64,000 nucleotides of DNA from Taudactylus pleione (Eukaryota; Chordata; Amphibia; Anura; Myobatrachidae): the NCBI GenBank assembly GCA_031769625.1, contig JAUIMM010002314.1, forward strand, positions 186,001 to 250,000, read 5' to 3'. The position numbers and the translations under genes were made by a program. How positions within the stretch are numbered: the stretch's first letter is position 1; each line of letters starts with the position of its first letter. Shown here piece by piece: positions 22,801 to 35,312 of the stretch. Under the pieces are notes generated by a model that saw nothing but the letters and a program-made list of their open reading frames with translations, was not told where the DNA came from and searched no databases.

Positions 22801-25192
22801 TCCTCTTGTAGCAAACACAGACAGCTCAAAATTTCACTGGATGTGTTGAAGACCAAGACCCACAAATGTGATGTGAAATGGTTTTTCTCTCATGTTGTGT
22901 TTAAGAGAAAACTGCAAATGCACGTTTTAGGCCAAAATGCATTGAAAGCAATGGAAATAACAAAAGCGCATACTTTGTGTTATCTCCTCTTGTAGCAATC
23001 ACAGACAGCTCAAAATTTCACCAGATCTGTTGAAGACCAAGACCCACAAATGTGATGTGAAATGGTTTTTCTCCCATGTTGCTTTTAAGAGAAAACAGCA
23101 AATGAACGTTTTAGGCCAAAATGCATTGAAAACAATGGAAACAACAAAAGCGCATACTTTGTGTTATCTCCTCTTGTAGCAAACACAGACAGCTCAAAAT
23201 TTCACTGGATGTGTTGAAGACCAAGACCCACAAATGTGATGTGAAATGGTTTTTCTCCCATGTTGCATTTAAGAGAAAACAGCAATTGCTCGTTTTAGGC
23301 CAAAATGCATTGAAAGCAATGGAAACAACAAAAGCGCATACTTTGTTTTATCTCCTCTTGTAGCAAACACAGACAGCTCAAAATTTAACTGGATGTGTTG
23401 AAGACCAAGACCCACAAATGTGATGTGAAATGGTTTTTCTCCCATGTTGCGTTTAAGAGAAAACAGCAAATGCATGTTTTAGGCCAAAATGCATTGAAAG
23501 CAATGGAAACAACAAAAGCGCATACATTGTGATATCTCCTCTTGTAGCAAACACAGACAGCTCAAAATGTCACTGGATGTGTTGAAGACCAAGACCCACA
23601 AATGTGATGTGAAATGGTTTTTCTCTCATGTTGTGTTTAAGAGAAAACTGCAAATGCACGTTTTAGGCCAAAATGCATTGAAAGCAATGGAAATAACAAA
23701 AGCGCATACTTTGTGTTATCTCCTCTTGTAGCAAACACAGACAGCTCAAAATTTCACCAGATCTGTTGAAGACCAAGACCCACAAATGTGATGTGAAATG
23801 GTTTTTCTCCCATGTTGCATTTAAGAGAAAACAGCAAATGAACGTTTTAGGCAAAAATGCATTGAAAACAATGGAAACAACAAGAGCGCATACTTTGTGT
23901 TATCTCATCTTGTAGCAAACACAGACAGCTCAAAATTTCACTGGATGTGTTGAAGACCAAGACCCACAAATGTGATGTGAAATGGTTTTTCTCTCATGTT
24001 GTGTTTAAGAGAAAACAGCAAATGCACGTTTTAGGCCAAAATGCATTGAAAGCAATGGAAATAACAAAAGCGCATCCTTTGTGTTATCTCCTCTTGTAGC
24101 AAACACAGACAGCTCAAAATTTCACGAGATGTGTTGAAGACCAAGACCCACAAATGTGATGTGAAATGGTTTTTCTCCCATGTTGCGCTTAAGAGAAAAC
24201 AGCAATTGCTCATTTTAGGCCAAAATGCATTGAAAGCAATGGAAACAACAAAAGCGCATACTTTGTGTTATCTCCTCTTGTAGCAAACACAGACAGCTCA
24301 AAATTTCACTGGATGTGTTGAAGACCAAGACCCACAAATGTGATGTGAAATGGTTATTCTCCCATGTTGCGTTTAAGAGAAAACAGCAATTGCTCGTTTT
24401 AGGCCAAAATGCATTGAAAGCAATGGAAACAACAAAAGCGCATACTTTGTGTTATCTCCTCTTGTAGCAAACACAGACAGCTCAAAATTTCACTGGATGT
24501 GTTGAAGACCAAGACCCACAAATGTGATGTGAAATGGTTTTTCTCTCATTTTGTGTTTAAGAGAAAACTGCAAATGCACGTTTTAGGCCAAAATGCATTG
24601 AAAGCAATGGAAATAACAAAAGCGCATACTTTGTGTTATCTCCTCTTGTAGCAAACACAGACAGCTCAAAATTTCACTGGATGTGTTGAAGACCAAGACC
24701 CACAAATGTGATGTGAAATGGTTATTCTCCCATGTTGCGTTTAAGAGAAAACAGCAATTGCTCGTTTTAGGCCAAAATGCATTGAAAGCAATGGAAACAA
24801 CAAAAGCGCATACTTTGTGTTATCTCCTCTTGTAGCAAACACAGACAGCTCAAAATTTCACTGGATGTGTTGAAGACCAAGACCCACAAATGTGATGTGA
24901 AATGGTTTTTCTCTCATTTTGTGTTTAAGAGAAAACTGCAAATGCACGTTTTAGGCCAAAATGCATTGAAAGCAATGGAAACAACAAAAGCGCATACTTT
25001 GTGTTATCTCCTCTTGTAGCAAACACAGACAGCTCAAAATTTCACCAGATCTGTTGAAGACCAAGACCCACAAATGTGATGTGAAATGGTTTTTCTCCCA
25101 TGTTGCGTTTAAGAGAAAACAGCAAATGCACGTTTTAGGCCAAAATGCATTGAAAACAATGGAAACAACAAAAGCGCATACTTTGTGTTATC
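22801..25192 (+). repeat. HOR-D copy 2: 13-monomer unit
   Basis: This is a tandem copy of 20409-22800 with the same private markers (agcaatcac, atttaactgg, ggcaaaaatg, tctcatcttg, gcgctt, ctcattttgtg). I found no differences by eye. The array switches to the 6-monomer family at the next monomer, where cccacaaatg becomes cccaaaaaatg near 25251. Confidence 0.92.
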
Positions 25193-26296
25193 TCCTCTTG
25201 TAGCAAACACAGACAGCTCAAAATTTCACTGGATGTGTTGAAGACCAAGACCCAAAAAATGTGATGTGAAATGGTTTTTCTCCCATGTTGCGTTTAAGAG
25301 AAAACAGCAATTGCTCGTTTTAGGCCAAAATGCATTGAAAGCAATGGAAACAACAAAAGCGCATACTTTGTGTTATCTCCTCTTGTAGCAAACACAGACA
25401 GCTCAAAATTTCACTGGATGTGTTGAAGACCAAGACCCACAAATGTGATGTGAAATGGTTTTTCTCCCATGTTGCGTTTAAGAGAAAACGGCAAATGCAT
25501 GTTTTAGGCCAAAATGCATTGAAAGCAATGGAAACAACAAAAGCGCATACATTGTGATATCTCCTCTTGTAGCAAACACAGGCAGCTCAAAATTTCACAG
25601 CATGTGTTGAAGACCAAGACCCACAAATGTGATGTGAAATGGTTTTCTCTCATGTTGCGTTTAAGAGAAAACTGCAAATGCACGTTTTAGGCCAAAATGC
25701 ATTGAAAGCAATGGAAATAACAAAAGCGCATACTTTGTGTTATCTCCTCTTGTAGCAAACACAGACAGCTCAAAATTTCACCAGATCTGTTGAAGACCAA
25801 GACCCACAAATGTGATGTGAAATGGTTTTTCTCCCATGTTGCATTTAAGAGAAAACAGCAAATGAACGTTTTAGGCCAAAATGCATTGAAAACAATGGAA
25901 ACATCAAAAGCGCATACTTTGTGTTATCTCCTCTTGTAGCAAACACAGACAGCTCAAAATTTCACCGGATGTGTTGAAGACCAAGACCCACAAATGTGAT
26001 GTGAAATGGTTTTTCTCTCATGTTGTGTTTAAGAGAAAACAGCAAATGCAGGTTTTAGGCCAAAATGCATTGAAAGCAATGGAAATAACAAGAGCGCATC
26101 CTTTGTGTTATCTCCTCTTGTAGCAAACACAGACAGCTCAAAATTTCACCAGATCTGTTGAAGACCAAGCCCCACAAATGTGATGTGAAATGGTTTTTCT
26201 CCCATGTTGCGTTTAAGAGAAAACAGCAAATGCACGTTTTAGGCCAAAATGCTTTGAAAACAATGGAAACAACAAAAGCGCATCCTTTGTGTTATC
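25193..26296 (+). repeat. HOR-E copy 1: 6-monomer unit
   Basis: The order is cccaaaaaatg/ctcg (185 bp); aaacggcaaatgcatg/acattgtgata; aggcagctc/acagcatg with a one-T-shorter ttttctctc (183 bp); accagatctg/atgaacg/aaacatc; accggatg/gcagg/aagagcgcatcc; and accagatctg/aagcccc/gctttg. The +1 and -1 monomers cancel, so the unit is exactly 1,104 bp. The first copy differs from the others at gcatactttg against gcatcctttg just upstream of its start. Confidence 0.94.
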
Positions 26297-27400
26297 TCCT
26301 CTTGTAGCAAACACAGACAGCTCAAAATTTCACTGGATGTGTTGAAGACCAAGACCCAAAAAATGTGATGTGAAATGGTTTTTCTCCCATGTTGCGTTTA
26401 AGAGAAAACAGCAATTGCTCGTTTTAGGCCAAAATGCATTGAAAGCAATGGAAACAACAAAAGCGCATACTTTGTGTTATCTCCACTTGTAGCAAACACA
26501 GACAGCTCAAAATTTCACTGGATGTGTTGAAGACCAAGACCCACAAATGTGATGTGAAATGGTTTTTCTCCCATGTTGCGTTTAAGAGAAAACGGCAAAT
26601 GCATGTTTTAGGCCAAAATGCATTGAAAGCAATGGAAACAACAAAAGCGCATACATTGTGATATCTCCTCTTGTAGCAAACACAGGCAGCTCAAAATTTC
26701 ACAGCATGTGTTGAAGACCAAGACCCACAAATGTGATGTGAAATGGTTTTCTCTCATGTTGCGTTTAAGAGAAAACTGCAAATGCACGTTTTAGGCCAAA
26801 ATGCATTGAAAGCAATGGAAATAACAAAAGCGCATACTTTGTGTTATCTCCTCTTGTAGCAAACACAGACAGCTCAAAATTTCACCAGATCTGTTGAAGA
26901 CCAAGACCCACAAATGTGATGTGAAATGGTTTTTCTCCCATGTTGCATTTAAGAGAAAACAGCAAATGAACGTTTTAGGCCAAAATGCATTGAAAACAAT
27001 GGAAACATCAAAAGCGCATACTTTGTGTTATCTCCTCTTGTAGCAAACACAGACAGCTCAAAATTTCACCGGATGTGTTGAAGACCAAGACCCACAAATG
27101 TGATGTGAAATGGTTTTTCTCTCATGTTGTGTTTAAGAGAAAACAGCAAATGCAGGTTTTAGGCCAAAATGCATTGAAAGCAATGGAAATAACAAGAGCG
27201 CATCCTTTGTGTTATCTCCTCTTGTAGCAAACACAGACAGCTCAAAATTTCACCAGATCTGTTGAAGACCAAGCCCCACAAATGTGATGTGAAATGGTTT
27301 TTCTCCCATGTTGCGTTTAAGAGAAAACAGCAAATGCACGTTTTAGGCCAAAATGCTTTGAAAACAATGGAAACAACAAAAGCGCATCCTTTGTGTTATC
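26297..27400 (+). repeat. HOR-E copy 2: 6-monomer unit
   Basis: The offset is exactly 1,104 from copy 1, and all monomer markers are present in the same order. One private change was noticed: ctccacttg near 26483 where the other copies have ctcctcttg. Confidence 0.94.
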
Positions 27401-28504
27401 TCCTCTTGTAGCAAACACAGACAGCTCAAAATTTCACTGGATGTGTTGAAGACCAAGACCCAAAAAATGTGATGTGAAATGGTTTTTCTCCCATGTTGCG
27501 TTTAAGAGAAAACAGCAATTGCTCGTTTTAGGCCAAAATGCATTGAAAGCAATGGAAACAACAAAAGCGCATACTTTGTGTTATCTCCTCTTGTAGCAAA
27601 CACAGACAGCTCAAAATTTCACTGGATGTGTTGAAGACCAAGACCCACAAATGTGATGTGAAATGGTTTTTCTCCCATGTTGCGTTTAAGAGAAAACGGC
27701 AAATGCATGTTTTAGGCCAAAATGCATTGAAAGCAATGGAAACAACAAAAGCGCATACATTGTGATATCTCCTCTTGTAGCAAACACAGGCAGCTCAAAA
27801 TTTCACAGCATGTGTTGAAGACCAAGACCCACAAATGTGATGTGAAATGGTTTTCTCTCATGTTGCGTTTAAGAGAAAACTGCAAATGCACGTTTTAGGC
27901 CAAAATGCATTGAAAGCAATGGAAATAACAAAAGCGCATACTTTGTGTTATCTCCTCTTGTAGCAAACACAGACAGCTCAAAATTTCACCAGATCTGTTG
28001 AAGACCAAGACCCACAAATGTGATGTGAAATGGTTTTTCTCCCATGTTGCATTTAAGAGAAAACAGCAAATGAACGTTTTAGGCCAAAATGCATTGAAAA
28101 CAATGGAAACATCAAAAGCGCATACTTTGTGTTATCTCCTCTTGTAGCAAACACAGACAGCTCAAAATTTCACCGGATGTGTTGAAGACCAAGACCCACA
28201 AATGTGATGTGAAATGGTTTTTCTCTCATGTTGTGTTTAAGAGAAAACAGCAAATGCAGGTTTTAGGCCAAAATGCATTGAAAGCAATGGAAATAACAAG
28301 AGCGCATCCTTTGTGTTATCTCCTCTTGTAGCAAACACAGACAGCTCAAAATTTCACCAGATCTGTTGAAGACCAAGCCCCACAAATGTGATGTGAAATG
28401 GTTTTTCTCCCATGTTGCGTTTAAGAGAAAACAGCAAATGCACGTTTTAGGCCAAAATGCTTTGAAAACAATGGAAACAACAAAAGCGCATCCTTTGTGT
28501 TATC
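27401..28504 (+). repeat. HOR-E copy 3: 6-monomer unit
   Basis: The third tandem copy is again 1,104 bp and matches the previous two. After it, the monomer that would begin a fourth copy is instead the cacgagatg/ctcg type that opens the next block. Parts of this unit recur inside larger units near 31633, 36417, 40465 and 49664, so it was an older building block rather than a purely local amplification. Confidence 0.94.
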
Positions 28505-31500
28505 TCCTCTTGTAGCAAACACAGACAGCTCAAAATTTCACGAGATGTGTTGAAGACCAAGACCCACAAATGTGATGTGAAATGGTTTTTCTCCCATGTT
28601 GCGTTTAAGAGAAAACAGCAATTGCTCGTTTTAGGCCAAAATGCATTGAAAGCAATGGAAACAACAAAAGCGCATACTTTGTGTTATCTCCTCTTGTAGC
28701 AAACACAGACAGCTCAAAATTTCACTGGATGTGTTGAAGACCAAGACCCACAAATTTGATGTGAAATGGTTATTCTCCCATGTTGCGTTTAAGAGAAAAC
28801 AGCAATTGCTCGTTTTAGGCCAAAATGCATTGAAAGCAATGGAAACAACAAAAGCGCATACTTTGTGTTATCTCCTCTTGTAGCAAACACAGACAGCTCA
28901 AAATTTCACTGGATGTGTTGAAGACCAAGACCCACAAATGTGATGTGAAATGGTTTTTCTCCCATGTTGCATTTAAGAGAAAACAGCAAATGCATGTTTT
29001 AGGCCAAAATGCATTGAAAGCAATGGAAACAACAAAAGCGCATACATTGTGATATCTCCTCTTGTAGCAAACACAGACAGCTCAAAATTTCACTGGATGT
29101 GTTGAAGACCAAGACCACAAATGTGATGTGAAATGGTTTTTCTCTCATGTTGTGTTTAAGAGAAAACAGCCAATGCACGTTTTAGGCCAAAATGCATTGA
29201 AAGCAATGGAAATAACAAAAGCGCATCCTTTGGGTTATCTCCTCTTGTAGCAAACACAGACAGCTCAAAATTTCACTGGATCTGTTGAAGACCAAGACCC
29301 ACAAATGTGATGTGAAATGGTTTTTCTCCCATGTTGCGTTTAAGAGAAAACAGCAATTGCTCGTTTTAGGCCAAAATGCATTGAAAGCAATGGAAACAAC
29401 AAAAGTGCATACTTTGTGTTATCTCCTCTTGTAGCAAACACAGACAGCTCAAAATTTCACTGGATGTGTTGAAGACCAAGACCCACAAATGTGATGTGAA
29501 ATGGTTTTTCTCTCATGTTGTGTTTAAGAGAAAACTGCAAATGCACGTTTTAGGCCAAAATGCATTGAAAGCAATGGAAATAACAAAAGCGCATACTTTG
29601 TGTTATCTCCTCTTGTAGCAAACACAGACAGCTCAAAATTTCACCAGATCTGTTGAAGACCAAGACCCAGAAATGTGATGTGAAATGGTTTTTCTCCCAT
29701 GTTGCGTTTAAGAGAAAACAGCAAATGCACGTTTTAGGCCAAAATGCATTGAAAACAATGGAAACAACAAAAGCGCATACTTTTGTGTTATCTCCTCTTG
29801 TAGCAAACACAGACAGCTCAAAATTTCACTGGATGTGTTGAAGACCAAGACCTACAAATGTGATGTGAAATGGTTTTTCTCCCATGTTGCGTTTAAGAGA
29901 AAACAGCAATTGCTCGTTTTAAGCCAAAATGCATTGAAAGCAATGGAAACAACAAAAGCGCATACTTTGTGTTATCTCCTCTTGTAGCAAACACAGACAG
30001 CTCAAAATTTCACTGGATGTGTTGAAGACCAAGACCCACAAATGTGATGTGAAATGGTTTTTCTCTCATGTTGCGTTTAAGAGAAAACTGCAAATGCACG
30101 TTTTAGGCCAAAATGCATTGAAAGCAATGGAAATAACAAAAGCACATACTTTGTGTTATCTCCTCTTGTAACAAACACAGACAGCTCAAAATGTCAATGG
30201 ATGTGTTGAAGACCAAGACACACAAATGTGATGTGAAATTGTTTTTCTCCCATGTTGCGTTTAAGAGAAAACAGCAATTGCTCGTTTTAGGCCAAAATGC
30301 ATTGAAAGCAATGGAAACAACAAAAGCGCATACTTTGTGTTATCTCCTCTTGTAGCAAACACAGACAGCTCAAAATTTCACTGGATGTGTTGAAGACCAA
30401 GACCCACAAATGTGATGTGAAATGGTTTTTCTCTCATGTTGTGTTTAAGAGAAAACAGCAAATGCACGTTTTAGGCCAAAATGCATTGAAAGCAATGGAA
30501 ATAACAAAAGTGCATCCTTTGTGTTATCTCCTCTTGTAGCAAACACAGACAGCTCAAAATTTCACCAGATCTGTTGAAGACCAAGACCCACAAATGTGAT
30601 GTGAAATGGTTTTTCTCCCATGTTGCATTTAAGAGAAAACAGCAAATGAACATTTTAGGCCAAAATGCATTGAAAACAATGGAAACAACAAAAGCGCATA
30701 CTTTGTGTTATCTCCTCTTGTAGCAAACACAGACAGCTCAAAATTTCACTGGATGTGTTGAAGACCAAGACCCACAAATGTGATGTGAAATGGTTTTTCT
30801 CCCATGTTGCGTTTAAGAGAAAACAGCAATTGCTCGTTTTAGGCCAAAATGCATTGAAAGCAATGGAAACAACAAAAGCGCATACTTTGTGTTATCTCCT
30901 CTTGTAGCAAACACAGACAGCTCAAAATTTCACTGGATGTGTTGAAGACCAAGACCCACAAATGTGATGTGAAATGGTTATTCTCCCATGTTGCGTTTAA
31001 GAGAAAACAGCAATTGCTCGTTTTAGGCCAAAATGCATTGAAAGCAATGGAAACAACAAAAGCGCATACTTTGTGTTATCTCCTCTTGTAGCAAACACAG
31101 ACAGCTCAAAATTTCACTGGATGTGTTGAAGACCAAGACCCACAAATGTGATGTGAAATGGTTATTCTCCCATGTTGCGTTTAAGAGAAAACAGCAATTG
31201 CTCGTTTTAGGCCAAAATGCATTGAAAGCAATGGAAACAACAAAAGCGCATACTTTGTGTTATCTCCTCTTGTAGCAAACACAGACAGCTCAAAATTTCA
31301 CTGGATGTGTTGAAGACCAAGACCCACAAATGTGATGTGAAATGGTTTTTCTCTCATGTTGTGTTTAAGAGAAAACTGCAAATGCACGTTTTAGGCCAAA
31401 ATGCATTGAAAGCAATGGAAACAACAAAAGCGCATACTTTGTGTTATCTCCTCTTGTAGCAAACACAGACAGCTCAAAATTTCACCAGATCTGTTGAAGA

Positions 31501-32552
31501 CCAAGACCCACAAATGTGATGTGAAATGGTTTTTCTCCCATGTTGCGTTTAAGAGAAAACAGCAAATGCACGTTTTAGGCCAAAATGCATTGAAAACAAT
31601 GGAAACAACAAAAGCGCATACTTTGTGTTATCTCCTCTTGTAGCAAACACAGACAGCTCAAAATTTCACTGGATGTGTTGAAGACCAAGACCCAAAAAAT
31701 GTGATGTGAAATGGTTTTTCTCCCATGTTGCGTTTAAGAGAAAACAGCAATTGCTCGTTTTAGGCCAAAATGCATTGAAAGCAATGGAAACAACAAAAGC
31801 GCATACTTTGTGTTATCTCCTCTTGTAGCAAACACAGACAGCTCAAAATTTCACTGGATGTGTTGAAGACCAAGACCCACAAATGTGATGTGAAATGGTT
31901 TTCTCTCATGTTGCGTTTAAGAGAAAACTGCAAATGCACGTTTTAGGCCAAAATGCATTGAAAGCAATGGAAATAACAAAAGCGCATACTTTGTGTTATC
32001 TCCTCTTGTAGCAAACACAGACAGCTCAAAATTTCACCAGATCTGTTGAAGACCAAGACCCACAAATGTGATGTGAAATGGTTTTTCTCCCATGTTGCAT
32101 TTAAGAGAAAACAGCAAATGAACGTTTTAGGCCAAAATGCATTGAAAACAATGGAAACATCAAAAGCGCATACTTTGTGTTATCTCCTCTTGTAGCAAAC
32201 ACAGACAGCTCAAAATTTCACCGGATGTGTTGAAGACCAAGACCCACAAATGTGATGTGAAATGGTTTTTCTCTCATGTTGTGTTTAAGAGAAAACAGCA
32301 AATGCAGGTTTTAGGCCAAAATGCATTGAAAGCAATGGAAATAACAAGAGCGCATCCTTTGTGTTATCTCCTCTTGTAGCAAACACAGACAGCTCAAAAT
32401 TTCACCAGATCTGTTGAAGACCAAGCCCCACAAATGTGATGTGAAATGGTTTTTCTCCCATGTTGCGTTTAAGAGAAAACAGCAAATGCACGTTTTAGGC
32501 CAAAATGCTTTGAAAACAATGGAAACAACAAAAGCGCATCCTTTGTGTTATC
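28505..32552 (+). repeat. HOR-F founder-like unit: 22 monomers
   Basis: This is 4,048 bp, exactly 22 x 184. It opens with cacgagatg/ctcg, then cacaaatttg/ttattctccc, then catg, then cagccaatgcacg/ctttgggtta, and ends with a five-monomer remnant of the 6-monomer unit. A missing base at gaccacaaatg near 29116 is balanced by an extra T (acttttgtg) near 29783. Twenty-one of these monomers (28689-32552) recur at 37521-41384, offset 8,832, where neither indel is present. A private taacaaacacag/atgtcaatgg monomer lies near 30168-30200. Confidence 0.92.
31818..32000 (+). repeat. Chimeric monomer inside the HOR-E remnant
   Basis: The left part (acagacagctc, actggatg) matches the second monomer of the 6-monomer unit. 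The right part (ttttctctc, gcgttt, ctgcaaatgcacg) matches the third monomer of that unit. The fusion removes one monomer, so the 6-monomer unit becomes five here, at 40650 and at 49849. The switch falls between monomer positions 44 and 82. Confidence 0.82.
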
Positions 32553-35312
32553 TCCTCTTGTAGCAAACACAGACAGCTCAAAATTTCACGAGATGTGTTG
32601 AAGACCAAGACCCACAAATGTGATGTGAAATGGTTTTTCTCCCATGTTGCGTTTAAGAGAAAACAGCAATTGCTCGTTTTAGGCCAAAATGCATTGAAAG
32701 CAATGGAAACAACAAAAGCGCATACTTTGTGTTATCTCCTCTTGTAGCAAACACAGACAGCTCAAAATTTCACTGGATGTGTTGAAGACCAAGACCCACA
32801 AATTTGATGTGAAATGGTTATTCTCCCATGTTGCGTTTAAGAGAAAACAGCAATTGCTCGTTTTAGGCCAAAATGCATTGAAAGCAATGGAAACAACAAA
32901 AGCGCATACTTTGTGTTATCTCCTCTTGTAGCAAACACAGACAGCTCAAAATTTCACTGGATGTGTTGAAGACCAAGACCCACAAATGTGATGTGAAATG
33001 GTTTTTCTCCCATGTTGCATTTAAGAGAAAACAGCAAATGCATGTTTTAGGCCAAAATGCATTGAAAGCAATGGAAACAACAAAAGCGCATACATTGTGA
33101 TATCTCCTCTTGTAGCAAACACAGACAGCTCAAAATTTCACTGGATGTGTTGAAGACCAAGACCCACAAATGTGATGTGAAATGGTTTTTCTCTCATGTT
33201 GTGTTTAAGAGAAAACAGCCAATGCACGTTTTAGGCCAAAATGCATTGAAAGCAATGGAAATAACAAAAGCGCATCCTTTGGGTTATCTCCTCTTGTAGC
33301 AAACACAGACAGCTCAAAATTTCACTGGATCTGTTGAAGACCAAGACCCACAAATGTGATGTGAAATGGTTTTTCTCCCATGTTGCATTTAAGAGAAAAC
33401 AGCAAATGCATGTTTTAGGCTAAAATGCATTGAAAGCAATGGAAACAACAAAAGCGCATACATTGTGATTTCTCCTCTTGTAGCAAACACAGACAGCTCA
33501 AAATTTCACTGGATGTGTTGAAGACCAAGACCCACAAATGTGATGTGAAATGGTTTTTCTCCCATGTTGCGTTTAAGAGAAAACAGCAATTGCTCGTTTT
33601 AGGCCAAAATGCATTGAAAGCAATGGAAACAACAAAAGTGCATACTTTGTGTTATCTCCTCTTGTAGCAAACACAGACAGCTCAAAATTTCACTGGATGT
33701 GTTGAAGACCAAGACCCACAAATGTGATGTGAAATGGTTTTTCTCTCATGTTGTGTTTAAGAGAAAACTGCAAATGCACGTTTTAGGCCAAAATGCATTG
33801 AAAGCAATGGAAATAACAAAAGCGCATACTTTGTGTTATCTCCTCTTGTAGCAAACACAGACAGCTCAAAATTTCACCAGATCTGTTGAAGACCAAGACC
33901 CAGAAATGTGATGTGAAATGGTTTTTCTCCCATGTTGCGTTTAAGAGAAAACAGCAAATGCACGTTTTAGGCCAAAATGCTTTGAAAACAATGGAAACAA
34001 CAAAAGCGCATCCTTTGTGTTATCTCCTCTTGTAGCAAACACAGACAGCTCAAAATTTCACGAGATGTGTTGAAGACCAAGACCCACAAATGTGATGTGA
34101 AATGGTTTTTCTCCCATGTTGCGTTTAAGAGAAAACAGCAATTGCTCGTTTTAGGCCAAAATGCATTGAAAGCAATGGAAACAACAAAAGCGCATACTTT
34201 GTGTTATCTCCTCTTGTAGCAAACACAGACAGCTCAAAATTTCACTGGATGTGTTGAAGACCAAGACCCACAAATTTGATGTGAATTGGTTATTCTCCCA
34301 TGTTGCGTTTAAGAGAAAACAGCAATTGCTCGTTTTAGGCCAAAATGCATTGAAAGCAATGGAAACAACAAAAGCGCATACTTTGTGTTATCTCCTCTTG
34401 TAGCAAACACAGACAGCTCAAAATTTCACTGGATGTGTTGAAGACCAAGACCCACAAATGTGATGTGAAATGGTTTTTCTCCCATGTTGCATTTAAGAGA
34501 AAACAGCAAATGCATGTTTTAGGCCAAAATGCATTGAAAGCAATGGAAACAACAAAAGCGCATACATTGTGATATCTCCTCTTGTAGCAAACACAGACAG
34601 CTCAAAATTTCACTGGATGTGTTGAAGACCAAGACCCACAAATGTGATGTGAAATGGTTTTTCTCTCATGTTGTGTTTAAGAGAAAACAGCCAATGCACG
34701 TTTTAGGCCAAAATGCATTGAAAGCAATGGAAATAACAAAAGCGCATCCTTTGGGTTATCTCCTCTTGTAGCAAACACAGACAGCTCAAAATTTCACTGG
34801 ATCTGTTGAAGACCAAGACCCACAAATGTGATGTGAAATGGTTTTTCTCCCATGTTGCATTTAAGAGAAAACAGCAAATGCATGTTTTAGGCTAAAATGC
34901 ATTGAAAGCAATGGAAACAACAAAAGCGCATACATTGTGATTTCTCCTCTTGTAGCAAACACAGACAGCTCAAAATTTCACTGGATGTGTTGAAGACCAA
35001 GACCCACAAATGTGATGTGAAATGGTTTTTCTCCCATGTTGCGTTTAAGAGAAAACAGCAATTGCTCGTTTTAGGCCAAAATGCATTGAAAGCAATGGAA
35101 ACAACAAAAGTGCATACTTTGTGTTATCTCCTCTTGTAGCAAACACAGACAGCTCAAAATTTCACTGGATGTGTTGAAGACCAAGACCCACAAATGTGAT
35201 GTGAAATGGTTTTTCTCTCATGTTGTGTTTAAGAGAAAACTGCAAATGCACGTTTTAGGCCAAAATGCATTGAAAGCAATGGAAATAACAAAAGCGCATA
35301 CTTTGTGTTATC
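32553..35312 (+). repeat. 8-monomer module duplicated inside the super-unit
   Basis: Monomers at 32553-33840 reappear at 34025-35312 with an offset of 1,472 (8 x 184). The order is cacgagatg; cacaaatttg; catg/gcattt; cagccaatgcacg; actggatctg with ggctaaaatg; ctcg/aagtgc; ctctc/ctgcaaatgcacg. The second copy differs by gaattgg in its cacaaatttg monomer (near 34280). The same tandem pair occurs at 41385/42857 and at 50584/52056, so this internal duplication predates amplification of the super-unit. Confidence 0.92.
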
